Shown piece after piece: positions 1 through 9,137 of a stretch of 64,000 nt of DNA. A program made the position numbers and the translations under genes. Below the pieces are notes generated by a model that saw only the letters and a program-made list of their open reading frames with translations, was not told the DNA's origin and searched no databases. The first letter of the stretch is position 1. Each line of letters starts with the position of its first letter. The DNA comes from Bacillus sp. T3. GTDB taxonomy: Bacteria > Bacillota > Bacilli > Bacillales > Cytobacillaceae. The DNA lies in the NCBI RefSeq assembly GCF_033449965.1, contig NZ_CP137761.1, positions 3,968,001 to 4,032,000 on the forward strand, read 5' to 3'.

Positions 1-7
1 AAAAACG

Positions 8-37
8 AAAAAAAGCATGACATAGCATGCTTTTTTT
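8..37 (-). terminator. comK transcription terminator
   Basis: An inverted repeat (GCATG/CATGC extended by A7/T7) lies just past the comK stop on the minus strand and ends in a run of T. It is symmetrical, so it could also stop transcription entering from the left edge. Confidence 0.75.
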
Positions 38-73
38 GAGTCTCTATAGAAATATATATTACCGTATAGATCT

Positions 74-613
74 TTAAAAATTATTCTTTAACTGCCGATC
101 TAACATAAAACAAAAATGAGCTGATCGTCCTATTTGGTTCCCAAGGGACCACTTAGAACAAGGAATGATATAGGATTTGTTTTTGGAAAAGGTTACAAGG
201 GTACTACTTGAAGTCTCAGATTTGAGGCTCACGAAATGCCGAAGTGCAAGCCAATGACATTGCTCGTTGGTGGATGAATGTGTGGGCAAGAAAATAATGT
301 TATTCGTGGGGTCTATGGTGATTGGAACTTTTTGTGTGTAGCCTGTAAGATGTTTAGCTCCATTTAATCTTCCACTTAGACTAGAACCAAAGTACTTACA
401 GCTTTTGTCAATAACCACTGAAGGTCGAAACGGAACAATCACTTCCCGTTCAAGCTCAATAATCCTTGAATAAAGCTTACTTCCGTACTGAATAGGCATG
501 ATTAGCATTGAATGGGGGTTAATTTCATAATCCTTAATCATAATTGGAGACTTACATTCCTGAATCATCGATGGCGGCTTAAATTCTTCAATCATTATAA
601 TTTTTTTACTCAA
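74..613 (-). CDS. comK: ComK competence transcription factor
   Basis: ComK is the master activator of competence genes in Bacillus; it binds AT-rich K-boxes in the minor groove. The protein has the family signature FGSS-x-SGR near residues 78-85, the DPTN block and the FLPTHSS block near 111-117. It is about 180 residues, slightly shorter than B. subtilis ComK (192), with the C-terminal end most reduced. An in-frame ATG at 622 sits directly against the AAGGAG motif (623-628), which leaves no spacer. A TTG at 613 is 9 nt downstream of that motif and is the better start. The gene is monocistronic, ends at a strong terminator and is read away from the IDEAL gene. Phased direct repeats lie upstream (688-759). 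Family assignment is firm; the start is inferred. Confidence 0.9.
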   Translation of the reverse strand: MSKKIIMIEEFKPPSMIQECKSPIMIKDYEINPHSMLIMPIQYGSKLYSRIIELEREVIVPFRPSVVIDKSCKYFGSSLSGRLNGAKHLTGYTQKVPITIDPTNNIIFLPTHSSTNEQCHWLALRHFVSLKSETSSSTLVTFSKNKSYIIPCSKWSLGNQIGRSAHFCFMLDRQLKNNF

Positions 614-687
614 CTTCTTCATCTCCTTTTTTTAAAGCTACCGACATCATAGCATTTCCAACAAAAGTTTTATCATTTTTTCTCTAT

Positions 688-759
688 AATTGCTAAATTA
701 TTCACACAAAACAAAATTGCTAAATTATTCACAAAATAAAAGGTGCTGGTTTATTCATA
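688..759. repeat. Phased direct repeats upstream of comK
   Basis: The 19-bp sequence AATTGCTAAATTATTCACA occurs exactly twice (688-706 and 715-733, period 27). A third partial copy, TTATTCATA, is at 751-759 (26 bp after the second core). The spacing is about two and a half helical turns. The block lies in the comK-IDEAL intergenic region, upstream of comK, and could bind a regulator. Confidence 0.6.
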
Positions 760-798
760 AAACAGCATTAATATTTTTTTAATTTTCAAAATTTTTAA

Positions 799-827
799 TT
801 GATTCTTTTGTCAAAACTCCATATAAT
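799..827 (+). promoter_or_regulatory. SigA-type promoter of the IDEAL gene
   Basis: The -35 hexamer TTGATT (799-804) and the -10 hexamer TATAAT (822-827) are separated by 17 bp and lie 27 bp upstream of the ATG at 855. Confidence 0.65.
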
Positions 828-854
828 AGTAAAAAGGTTGCAGGGGTGATTACA

Positions 855-1091
855 ATGAAAGAGAGATCCTATTCAGAGTTAATGAAATCTGGTGCCATGA
901 ATAAACAAAAGTCTGGTGAGTCCTTTGTTTTGGAGCTGTACATTGAAATGCTACTGTCCGAGGTGCTTTTAACTTCACAAAAGGAAAAATTGTTATCCCT
1001 TATCGATCAGGCCATTGATGACCGCAACCAAGAAGAGTTTCTTAGCTTATCAACAAAATATCGTGAACTAAACAAGCAATTTGGAACTTAA
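855..1091 (+). CDS. IDEAL-domain small protein
   Basis: This is a 78-residue soluble protein. Its second half carries the IDEAL-domain pattern: LYIEMLLSEVLL, then KEKLLSLIDQAIDDRN, then EEFLSLSTKYREL. The IDEAL domain is a short helical module found in small Bacillus proteins and at the C terminus of larger ones such as YpiB; its biochemical role is unclear. A GTG at 846 is in frame, but CAGGGGTG works best as a Shine-Dalgarno for the ATG at 855. It has its own promoter and terminator. Adjacency to comK is seen; a functional link is not shown. Confidence 0.8.
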   Translation: MKERSYSELMKSGAMNKQKSGESFVLELYIEMLLSEVLLTSQKEKLLSLIDQAIDDRNQEEFLSLSTKYRELNKQFGT

Positions 1092-1094
1092 CAA

Positions 1095-1200
1095 CGATTA
1101 GTTCAAGCGCCATATCTAGTGCAAAAGACATAAGATAAGCGCATCGAGAGGCTTAATGTGCCTTTAGATGCGCTTGACTTATGACGTTTAAGCTGATGGG
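1095..1200. repeat. Degenerate intergenic repeat
   Basis: A weak dyad (caagcgcc, gacataag, cgagaggc, then gcgcttgacttatgac) resembles the fuller intergenic element at 63296-63418. It is non-coding and decayed. Confidence 0.35.
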
Positions 1201-1217
1201 CACTGTTACATACAATT

Positions 1218-1255
1218 AACCCCTGTCCATTACGACAGGGGTTTTCATTTTTATT
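1218..1255 (+). terminator. Terminator of the IDEAL gene
   Basis: A perfect 10-bp stem (AACCCCTGTC/GACAGGGGTT) is followed by a T-rich tract on the plus strand. It lies between the convergent IDEAL and yhfN genes. Confidence 0.75.
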
Positions 1256-1259
1256 ATTG

Positions 1260-2532
1260 TTATCGTTGTTGGTGCTTTGTGTCATATTCCTCGAGCCTAG
1301 AGATTCGTTCAAGCATTGTCGGGTGCCCGTAGCGGAATATTTTAACCAACAATGGTGGATTTACTTGGCTTAAACCAGCCTTTGTTAACTCCTGAAATGA
1401 GTTGATTGCAGCATCGGTATTTCCTGTCATTTCAATAGCATAGCGATCTGCCCGTGTTTCTTGATAACGAGATACAAAATTACTTAATGGACTCGATGCA
1501 AACATGAGCATCGATAGGATCATCAAGAAAAACGGTAATGAGCGAATATCATTGACACTATCTATTTTTAGAACCCTTCCCCACTTAGGAATAGCCCAAT
1601 TCATGATCCTATATGCTAAGTATAGTCCAATCAAATTCATAAGGAGATACCCAGCAATACCAATATAAATATGTTTCTCCACATAATGGGCCATCTCATG
1701 AGCCATGATAAATAGAATTTCATCGTCATCCAGTCGATTTAATGTGGTATCCCACAAAACAATCCGTGAATTCGAACCAATTCCTGTTACATAAGCATTT
1801 AATGCATTGGTTTTTTCAGCCATATTAACTTCAAAAACGTGTTCAGTTGGAATATTCGCCTTGCTTGCGAGGTCTAAGATTTTTGCTTCCAGCTCTTTAT
1901 CCTTTAATGGGTAAAAATCATTATATAATGGATCAATCACAACCAGGTTGCAAAAACATCAAAAACAAAGAAAAAGGAACAGATATCAGCCATGCATACA
2001 GCCACCAACGTTTTACACTTTTTTTCATTAACCAATATAAAACAACGACAACTAAGAACATCGTGGCATAATTAATCCAAAAATCAATCAGTTGATCCTT
2101 CATCCACATTGCAAATGTTTGGGTAGAAATATTGTACGTTTTCGAAAGGGAATAACTAATGTAACTAAGTGGAAAAGTCAAAATATAAGCAAAAAGCGAC
2201 AGCCAAAACAAATAAATAGCATTTTGAGCAATCTTATATTTTGATGAAATGTCAGCCCAATTTTTAAACACTTTCGATAAGCCTAATAATAAAATCAAGA
2301 AATAAATTAACCACTCAAGTGGCGTTGACAAGAAAAAGAGCAAATTTCGTGTTTTGGAATACTCCTCTGTCAACATGAGCTCTCTTCCATTTAGAAATGT
2401 AGCTGGATCTGCTTTAGTGCTTTGATATTCGAAGGGTAGGCTTGTATCAGAAAAGTAAAATAAATATAGATAAGCCAGTAAACCATATACGGCATATAAA
2501 AGAACTGAGAACACGCCAAGCTTTCGAACCAT
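1260..2532 (-). CDS. yhfN: YhfN-like M48 zinc metalloprotease (one-base frameshift)
   Basis: This is a membrane metalloprotease of the M48/Ste24 type. The N-terminal half (2532 down to about 1948) has several hydrophobic helices. The C-terminal half carries the zinc motif HEMAH and the downstream ligand region ETRADRYAIEM. The two halves are in different frames. At 1943-1947 the coding strand reads CCTGG where CCGG would give Q-P-V-V-I-D-P and restore one protein of about 424 residues, the normal length for YhfN. The gene span is 3n+1, as one inserted base predicts. The start ATG at 2532 has a GGGGAAAGGG upstream. It sits near comK as in B. subtilis. I take it as a real gene with a consensus error, not a decayed one. 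Confidence 0.85.
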
Positions 2533-2655
2533 TCCCTTTCCCCTTTTTGTACAACCTTTCTTTATTATGTTTAGTAAGAAACAGATGAATTAGAACAGAA
2601 ACAACAAAAAAGAACCCATCAAAGAATGACGAGTTTCTTTTAGTTGGACATGTAT

Positions 2656-2961
2656 TTAAAACAAAAACGAATAGAGTGTTAAGACAGCGATGGAGCCTAA
2701 CACGACAATAATAACGTTAGCCCCAAGAAAGGCAACCAAAAAGGCCGCACAAGCTCCGAGCACGCCATACCAAACATCCTCCTGAATCAATAAAACTCCC
2801 GGAAAAATGAGCGCCCCTAAGGTTGCGTACGGTACATTTCGCAAAACCCCTTGAATAAAAGGCGGTAGCTGTTTTCCTTTAAACAAAACAAATGGAAGCA
2901 TTCTTGGAATGAAAGTCACAATTCCCATCCCAAAAATCATCCAGATGATGTGATTATTCAA
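2656..2961 (-). CDS. azlD: AzlD branched-chain amino acid export subunit
   Basis: This is a 101-residue hydrophobic protein with about four membrane segments, matching the AzlD family. AzlD is the small partner of AzlC; together they export branched-chain amino acids and their analogues. Its start overlaps the azlC stop by 8 nt (2954-2961), so the two are translationally coupled. The opposed brnQ importer lies just upstream of azlC, which puts import and export of the same substrates side by side. Confidence 0.88.
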   Translation of the reverse strand: MNNHIIWMIFGMGIVTFIPRMLPFVLFKGKQLPPFIQGVLRNVPYATLGALIFPGVLLIQEDVWYGVLGACAAFLVAFLGANVIIVVLGSIAVLTLYSFLF

Positions 2962-3682
2962 TACCCCTGCCCCCTTGTCTTAGTTTGAACGAATTGACAA
3001 TCTCAATTATGACAGCGGATAGAAGCGTTGAAACCACAATCGACCAACCAGTTGAAAGCCATTCACCAATAGTAAAAATTGTATTAAATGAAGCGGACAT
3101 GACCGCTAACAAAACAACTTTGACACTCTTCTTTAACGAAGGAACCAACAGACCGATGAACATCGCATAAAGCGCAACAGACATGCTTTCTTGCAACGTT
3201 TGAGGCAAAGCTGACCCTAGCAAATAGCCAACACCTGAGTTAATGACCCAGCTTAAATAAGCAATGATCGTTAAACCAAACATATATCCAGTCGTAACGT
3301 TATTCTCGTTTGTTGCTGCGACCGAAAACGTTTCATCTGTAATCCCGAATGAATAAGCGACTTTCTTTTTTGTTTGGTCCTCTTCGCACATTTCATTGAG
3401 TGATGCAGACATCAGAAAATGACGAATATTCACAATAAATGTGGTAAGGATGATCTCGAAAGACCCTGTCCCCAAAGAAATTAAACTCAAAGCTATGTAT
3501 TGTGAGGCACCAGCATAAACAACCAAACTCATTAACACTGTTTCTGTTAAAGTTAATCCTGTCGTTTTGGCTAACAAACCAAACGTTAATGCAATCGGAA
3601 AATAGCCAATTGCGATGCTTAGACCTGCTTGCAAACCTTTTTTAAATTCAGAGGCTTGCTTATTCATTACCATTTCTGCCAT
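2954..3682 (-). CDS. azlC: AzlC branched-chain amino acid export permease
   Basis: This is the large subunit of the AzlCD exporter, with conserved blocks GYFPIALTFGLLA, VYAGASQYIAL and NIRHFLMSASL and about five or six membrane helices. An in-frame ORF runs upstream to 3739, but the ATG at 3682, preceded by AGGTGG, gives a normal N terminus (about 242 residues). Another ATG at 3673 is possible. It forms an operon with azlD and is divergent from the T-box-controlled brnQ. I see no T-box or clear promoter on its own side. Confidence 0.87.
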   Translation of the reverse strand: MAEMVMNKQASEFKKGLQAGLSIAIGYFPIALTFGLLAKTTGLTLTETVLMSLVVYAGASQYIALSLISLGTGSFEIILTTFIVNIRHFLMSASLNEMCEEDQTKKKVAYSFGITDETFSVAATNENNVTTGYMFGLTIIAYLSWVINSGVGYLLGSALPQTLQESMSVALYAMFIGLLVPSLKKSVKVVLLAVMSASFNTIFTIGEWLSTGWSIVVSTLLSAVIIEIVNSFKLRQGGRGIE

Positions 3683-3932
3683 TTTTCCGCTTACACCACC
3701 TAGTAATATTTCAAAATAATAATATTTTATACTGAACAAGTAAATAAGAAAGTTCCTATTTAATTGTTTTATTATACATAAAGGAACCCATTACAGTATG
3801 TGAAAAATACTTATCGACACGACATATTATACTATTAAACTGTTTAATAATGAATAAGCAATGCTTATGGACAAAATGACTTTTTTCCAGGGCGTTGCAA
3901 CTTAATCCATAATTAAAAACTATCAAAAAATA

Positions 3933-3961
3933 TTGACAGCACAATACGACTTTGATAAATT
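3933..3961 (+). promoter_or_regulatory. SigA-type promoter of the brnQ T-box transcript
   Basis: TTGACA (3933-3938) and TAAATT (3956-3961) are separated by 17 bp. The predicted start of transcription falls just before the T-box Stem I. Confidence 0.7.
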
Positions 3962-3980
3962 ATTTTTAAATAATAATTCG

Positions 3981-4236
3981 ATGACGAGAAGAGTAAGATG
4001 GGACCGCTGTTCTAAAGAGAGTCGGCACTTGTTGAAAGTCGATGTTCAGTACCTTTCCGAAGATCATCTCTGAGATGCAAAGCTGAAAATAGTAAGCTTT
4101 GACGGTTATTCCCCCGTTACAAAGGAACACGTATGATAGTACGTAGGCTAAAGTGCCGCATGGAAATTGTTTGATGCGGAATTAGGGTGGTAACGCGAGC
4201 GCAAACTCGTCCCTTGTACGGGGGCGAGTTTTTTTA
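3981..4236 (+). promoter_or_regulatory. T-box riboswitch controlling brnQ, probably isoleucine-specific
   Basis: A long structured leader contains the canonical T-box AGGGTGGTAACGCG (4184-4197), followed by a strong terminator (stem AACTCGTCCC/GGGGCGAGTT, T tract to 4236). The variable base in TGGT would pair with a tRNA discriminator A, as in Ile, Leu and Val tRNAs. The AGTA of a specifier-loop S-turn is at 3992-3995. Opposite it, AUC (4063-4065) is followed by A, which suggests an isoleucine specifier. This fits a branched-chain amino acid carrier downstream. T-box identity is firm; the specifier is inferred. Confidence 0.92.
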
Positions 4237-4321
4237 TTTTTTAGAATAATAAAAGGTGCCTTTAACAGCAAGTATTTGTTAGCCGTAGATAGTGAAAGAT
4301 AAACAAGAAGGAGAGTTGGGT

Positions 4322-5642
4322 ATGAAACGATTTGATAGTGTATTTATTGGTTTATTTTTATTTTCAATGTTTTTTGGAGCCGGAAATTTAATTTTCCCTC
4401 CATTTTTAGGATCCCTTTCAGGGACTTCCTATTGGTTGGCTATTGCTGGCTTTGTTTTAACAGGAGTGGGATTACCCCTAATTGTATTATTGGCTATTTC
4501 CTTAGTGAAGGGCGGCGCCAGAGAGATTGGGAATCGCGTTCATCCCGTATTTAGTACAATTTTTATGGTAATTGTCTATTTATCAATTGGACCATTTCTC
4601 GCGATTCCAAGAAATGCAACGGTTGCGTTTGAAATGGGAGTTGTACCCTTTGCTAATCCCAGTTGGAATTCAACGCTCACATTGTTTGTCTATTCAGCCG
4701 TATTCTTTTTACTCGTCTTTATAATTAGCCTTAATCCATCGAAACTAGAAAAATATATGGGGCGGTGGATTACACCAACATTAGTTTTCTCCATTGTCGT
4801 ATTATGTGTAATTGGATTTGTAAAGTTGGATGGACCACTTCAAGTGCCAACCGGTGGGTATGAATCGGGCGCATTTTTTAAAGGCTTTCTCGAGGGATAC
4901 AACACAATGGATGCCTTAGCCTCTTTGGCTTTTGGGATTGTTATTCTTACTGCAATTAAGCAAAGAGGAATACAAGATGAAAAGCTGTTAACTAAATATA
5001 CAATGAAGGCAGCGTTAGTTGCCAGATTATTGCTAACCATTATTTATGTAAGCATCGGTTGGATGGGTGCAAGAATGGCTAGTACCTGGAACGTTTGAAA
5101 ATGGAACCCAAATTCTTGCTTCAGCCTCCACCCTTTTATTAGGAAAAAGTGGAACAGCTTTGCTTGGGTTTATCTTTACATTAGCTTGTTTCAATACTGT
5201 GGTCGGCTTAACGACAGCGTGCGGCCAATATTTTTCAAACTTAATTCCACGAATGAGCTACAAAACTGTTGTAATCGTGGTTACACTTGTTGGTTTTACT
5301 TTAGCGAACCTCGGATTAAACCAAATCCTAAAGGTTTCGGTCCCATTCTTGGTTACAGCGTATCCATTAACAATCGTCTTAATTACGCTTACCTTCTTTA
5401 ACCGCTTTTTCAAACATTCAAGAGTTGTTTATAGCAGTGCCATGTTATTTACAGGAGTGTTTGCGGTGTTGGGCGGTTTAGCTGCCACTGGCATGAACTT
5501 AGGATTTCTGAAAACCGTCAGAGAAAGTCTGCCGTTAGCCTCTGTCGGATTAGAATGGATTGTACCTGCATTAGTCGGTACAGCTATTGGGATGATTATA
5601 AGCAGCTTTACTAAACCAGAACCACAACCAATCATAGAATAA
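4322..5642 (+). CDS. brnQ: BrnQ branched-chain amino acid carrier (one-base frameshift)
   Basis: This is a LIVCS-family sodium-coupled importer of Leu, Ile and Val. The N-terminal signature FFGAGNLIFPP is present, followed by about twelve membrane helices. The start ATG at 4322 follows AAGGAGAG; an upstream in-frame GTG at 4292 lacks a ribosome site. The frame breaks at CCTGG (5085-5089). Reading CCGG there gives S-T-G-T-F-E-N-G-T and joins the two parts into one protein of about 439 residues, normal for BrnQ. The span is 3n+1. Expression is under the T-box at 3981-4236, and a palindromic repeat overlaps its stop codon. Confidence 0.9.
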
Positions 5643-5686
5643 CGTATTAAAGCGGTGGGGACAGTCCCCCACCGCTTTAATGCGTT
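5641..5686. repeat. GGGGACAGTCCCC palindrome, copy A
   Basis: A long inverted repeat (AACG.ATTAAAGCGGTGGGG / CCCCACCGCTTTAATGCGTT) sits between the convergent brnQ and K+ transporter genes, where it may also act as a terminator. It belongs to the family at 7145, 8031, 32237 and 33565. Confidence 0.75.
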
Positions 5687-5691
5687 ACTAT

Positions 5692-7060
5692 TTATCCGAT
5701 CATGATTTTTTCTTCCACATATTTATATGGTGTTTTTTTGCCAGCTTTCGCCAATGCAAAGGCTATAGTAAGTGGTCCGACTCTACCCATAAACATCAGA
5801 ATCGTAATAAGTATTTTTCCTATCGAACTAAGTTCAGTTGTTAGCCCCATTGACATCCCAACAGTGCCAAACGCAGAAATAACTTCAAACATTAATACGT
5901 TCAGCGGAGCTGTTTCCGTTATCATTAAAATAAATAGCATCGCAAAAATAAGTGCTGCTGAATACAAAGTAATCGAGAACGCTCTAAATACGATGTCCTT
6001 TGGTACCCGTCTTTTCAAAACATTGACATCATCTCTTCCTCTAATCAAACTCCAAACAGCAAGGACGATGACAAAAAATGTCGTGACTTTGATTCCGCCT
6101 GCTGTCCCACCTGATCCTCCACCAATAAACATAAGCAGCATCGTTACAAACTGGGTCCCAAGAGTCAAATCCCCCATAGCTAAGCTGTTAAAACCCGCAG
6201 TTCTCGGAACAATTGCATGGAAATAAGCCCCTAAGAATTTCTCTTTTAGAGATAAGCCTCCTAATGTTCCTGGATTATTGTATTCTAGCAAAAAGATTAA
6301 AAAGGTTCCGACTACATTCAATATTATCGTCATAATTAAGACCAATTTTGTATGTAAGGACAGGGTCTTTATCGACCTTTTTCGCAAAATATCTAAAATA
6401 ACGGTATAGCCAATTCCGCCGATTATAAGTAATGAACTTAGCGTCATAATGATCGTTACGTCTCCGGCATAGTCGGTCATACTTCTAAAATCACCCATTA
6501 TATCGATTCCAGCATTATTAAAGGCGGAGATTGAATGGAATATTCCATAGTAAATTGATTGGGGAAACCCAAAATCCTTTGCCCAGCGAATGGCTAAAAT
6601 GACTGCCCCCACCCCTTCAATTAAAAGAGTAAAACCGACTACGAATTTAACGAGTCTTACCATCCCCTCTAAGGAAAGCTGGTTTAAAGATTCCTGAATC
6701 ATCAGTCTGCTAGACAATCCAATATTTTTCCCAAGAAATAAAGATATAAGGACACCGAAGGTCATAAACCCTAGACCCCCTACTTGAATTAACAGTAGAA
6801 TAACTATTTGTCCAAACAAAGTGAATGTCGTTTTCGTGTCTACGACAACTAATCCTGTTACACAAACCGCAGTAGTCGCTTCAAATAGTGCATCGATAAA
6901 GGATAAATGGTGCCAGGTCTTGTGTCGATATAGGAAGCATAAGCAATAGCGTCCCAATTCCGATAAGGCACAAAAACCCAATTGCTAATGTTTGAGCGGG
7001 ATTAATTTTAATGAATTTACCTGATCCACTCAGTCTTTTACTATTAAACCATTTGTCCAT
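5692..7060 (-). CDS. KtrB/KtrD-type potassium transporter (one-base frameshift)
   Basis: This is a TrkH/KtrB-family membrane subunit for Na+-coupled K+ uptake, working with a cytosolic RCK partner that is not in this window. The pore-loop selectivity regions are visible: TTAVCVTGL, FNNAGID, GGSGGTAGGI and FGTVGMSMGL. The ATG at 7060 follows AGGAGAT and gives a hydrophilic tail and the first helix. The frame breaks at 6913-6917, where the coding strand reads CCTGG. CCGG there restores P-I-S-T-Q-D-R-H-H-L-S-F-I-D-A-L-F, a normal family junction, and a protein of about 455 residues (span 3n+1). KtrB and KtrD cannot be told apart with confidence. Palindromic repeats flank the gene on both sides. 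Confidence 0.85.
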
Positions 7061-7144
7061 TTAGATATCTCCTGACATTGAGATTTTCAAGCCAACTTAT
7101 GTAAATATATCCTTCAATAAAACGTGATCCATATTCAGCATTAT

Positions 7145-7191
7145 AACGCAGTAAAGCGATGGGGGACAGTCCCCCATCGCTTTACTGCGTT
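7145..7191. repeat. GGGGGACAGTCCCCC palindrome, copy B
   Basis: A perfect 21-bp inverted repeat around ACAGT: the outer arms are AACGCAGTAAAGC and GCTTTACTGCGTT. It lies between the AlkD-like gene and the K+ transporter gene. This is the cleanest member of the family. Confidence 0.8.
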
Positions 7192-7194
7192 ACA

Positions 7195-7902
7195 TTAGCA
7201 AATGCAAGTTTTTTTCTTGGCACCGACCTTTGATTTCTCTACAATTTTTTTTAGATAATCGGTCGCTAACGGGACTTTACATGCGGTTTGGCCAACATTA
7301 ACGTGAACCTTTCCAATCTTTTCAGCTACTTCCATCGCTTCATCATGGAGTGAAGCAACAAAAGCACCGACACAAATTACAAACAAATTCATATTATATC
7401 GAACTCTGTTTTTTTCAGTATGGATGTTGGCCTCCACTTGCTCCAATAAATGGCGTATTTCATCAAAATCGAGTTTTTCATCGGGAGTAATCGAAAGATA
7501 GTTGGCATACGTGCTCCAACCACAACATGCAATCATTTCTTCCTTTGAACTCATCCATTCCCTTGCCATTTCTAACGCATAATCACTTTCAGCAGCAACA
7601 CCCGCAACTGTATATTCAGCAAGCAAATACCAATAGGCTTTACCCACCCAATTCTGTAACTCCGCCTTTGACATCCGCTTCGGGTTTATCGATAAACCCG
7701 ATAAATACATTGCATCGGAATTGCCTGTATCAAATAAGGCCAACGCCAAATCATGGTCTTTTTTCACATATTTAACGAGCTTTTTCAAATCCCCAACCTT
7801 TACCCCAAAGAGCGGTTCTGTTGCCCCATGTCGGATATGTGTTTTTTTCGTTTGCTCTGTCCCCAATTGTTCAAGCTTAAACATGATTTCTTCTATCGTC
7901 AT
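7195..7902 (-). CDS. AlkD-like DNA alkylation repair / HEAT-repeat protein
   Basis: This matches the DNA-alkylation-repair fold (AlkD/AlkC, HEAT-like helical repeats) that recognises alkylated bases in DNA. Typical blocks are TKKTHIRHGA, FGVKVGDLKKLVK, HDLALALFDTGNSDAMYL and VRYNMNLFVICVG. The ATG at 7902, preceded by GGGGTG, starts the domain as in homologues (235 residues). An in-frame extension reaches a TTG at 7989 close to a very strong AGGAGG, so a longer form cannot be excluded. The tail is basic with a CIC end. Glycosylase activity is family knowledge for AlkD; substrate here is unknown. Confidence 0.78.
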   Translation of the reverse strand: MTIEEIMFKLEQLGTEQTKKTHIRHGATEPLFGVKVGDLKKLVKYVKKDHDLALALFDTGNSDAMYLSGLSINPKRMSKAELQNWVGKAYWYLLAEYTVAGVAAESDYALEMAREWMSSKEEMIACCGWSTYANYLSITPDEKLDFDEIRHLLEQVEANIHTEKNRVRYNMNLFVICVGAFVASLHDEAMEVAEKIGKVHVNVGQTACKVPLATDYLKKIVEKSKVGAKKKTCIC

Positions 7903-8030
7903 ACTTCGTTCACACCCCATTTTCGTTAAAGATATAGAATTATTCCTATAATTAAGATACTTACATTCTCTTTCTTCATCTTTAGCCAAAGTCCTCCTCT
8001 CCCATTCTAAACCACTTAGAAAAACAACAC

Positions 8031-8083
8031 TTTAGCACTTTAAAGAAGCGGGGGACAGTCCCCCACTTCTTTAAAGTGCTAAA
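8031..8083. repeat. GGGGGACAGTCCCCC palindrome, copy C
   Basis: An inverted repeat with an 18-bp outer stem (TTTAGCACTTTAAAGAAG and its complement), one mismatch, then the GGGGG-ACAGT-CCCCC core. It lies in the divergent gap between the AlkD-like and RlmA-like genes, so it is not simply a terminator. Confidence 0.75.
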
Positions 8084-8143
8084 CAGTTTTATGCTAAAAT
8101 AGATTTGTGTATTTTATCTGGTTTGTTTTGAGGGGTGCTTTTT

Positions 8144-9079
8144 TTGACATTGCTAAATAAAAGAATGAGTTGTGCAAAATACGTAAGTGAAAATGATTAT
8201 ATTTTCAAATGTCCACTATGTGGTTCAAATTTGAGCGTAATCGAATTAAAAAGCTTAATTTGCCAAAATCGACATACATTTGATTTTACAAAACAAGGTT
8301 ATCTTAACTTCATGACTCATACTGTTAAAACGAAATATGATAAGAAGCTTTTTGAAGCTCGTAGAAGCCTTATGGCAGAGGTTGGATTTTTCGAACCAGT
8401 CGTCACTGAGATTTCCAAATCAATTGTGAACTATGCTTCATTTAAACAAAGTAAAAAGCTAGTTATCCTTGATACAGGCTGTGGAGAAGGAACCCATCTC
8501 GCTTCCATTTGCGCTAAAATAAATAAACCAATCGTTGGGATTGGAATCGATATTGCCAAAGACGGGATTATCGTGGCCGCGAAAAACTACGCCAATCAAA
8601 TTTGGTCTGTTGCCGATTTAGCTCAGTCACCCTTTAATGATCATCAGTTCGATGTCATTCTTAATATTTTATCTCCTTCAAATTATGCTGAATTTTCAAG
8701 ACTGTTGAAAGATGATGGCGTTGTAATAAAAATTGTCCCACAAAGCGGCTACTTGAAAGAATTACGTGAAGCATTCTATGAAGATTCCGATAAACAAACC
8801 TATTCAAACAAAGAGACAGTTGAACATTTTGAAGAAAACTTCCAATTAATTAATCGTTCAAGGGTAACTTATAGTATTCATTTAAATAAAGTAACGCTTC
8901 ATGCATTGCTTAAAATGACGCCGCTCACTTGGTCCTTAACAGAGGAAAAGATTCAGGCGTATATAGCCACAGCAAGTTCAGCAATAACCGTAGATTTAGA
9001 GCTGTTAATAGGGGAAAAAAGAGTAAATACTAAAACGAAAAGACCGACACTCAATCTGTCGGTCTTTTCCGTTACTTAA
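8144..9079 (+). CDS. rlmA: RlmA-type 23S rRNA (guanine-N1) methyltransferase
   Basis: This is a SAM-dependent methyltransferase with an N-terminal zinc finger (CPLC and CQNRHTFD) followed by a Rossmann methyltransferase core (VILDTGCGEGTH, GIGIDIAKDGI). This domain order is typical of RlmA, which methylates G745 or G748 in helix 35 of 23S rRNA; the Gram-positive class (RlmA-II/TlrB) acts on G748. The best start is TTG at 8144, 8 nt after AGGGG, although GTG 8135 is in frame. A terminator-like hairpin (9038-9068) lies inside the last codons. The exact target nucleotide is inferred. Confidence 0.82.
   Translation: MTLLNKRMSCAKYVSENDYIFKCPLCGSNLSVIELKSLICQNRHTFDFTKQGYLNFMTHTVKTKYDKKLFEARRSLMAEVGFFEPVVTEISKSIVNYASFKQSKKLVILDTGCGEGTHLASICAKINKPIVGIGIDIAKDGIIVAAKNYANQIWSVADLAQSPFNDHQFDVILNILSPSNYAEFSRLLKDDGVVIKIVPQSGYLKELREAFYEDSDKQTYSNKETVEHFEENFQLINRSRVTYSIHLNKVTLHALLKMTPLTWSLTEEKIQAYIATASSAITVDLELLIGEKRVNTKTKRPTLNLSVFSVT
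9038..9068 (+). terminator. Terminator hairpin inside the rlmA 3' end
   Basis: A 12-bp stem (AAAAGACCGACA/TGTCGGTCTTTT) with a short loop encodes part of the last residues of the methyltransferase and precedes the stop by 9 nt. Confidence 0.6.
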
Positions 9080-9137
9080 GTTTATATTATAAATCCTACC
9101 GACTAATCGGCAATGGACACAGCTCCAAAAATAAATT

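Noticed and set aside
688..759. ComK K-boxes in the phased repeats
   Set aside because: The AAAA-N5-TTTT pattern is not present in the repeated unit.
1103..1312. 69-codon minus-strand frame over the IDEAL-yhfN gap
   Set aside because: It runs through a terminator and a degenerate repeat and into yhfN in another frame.
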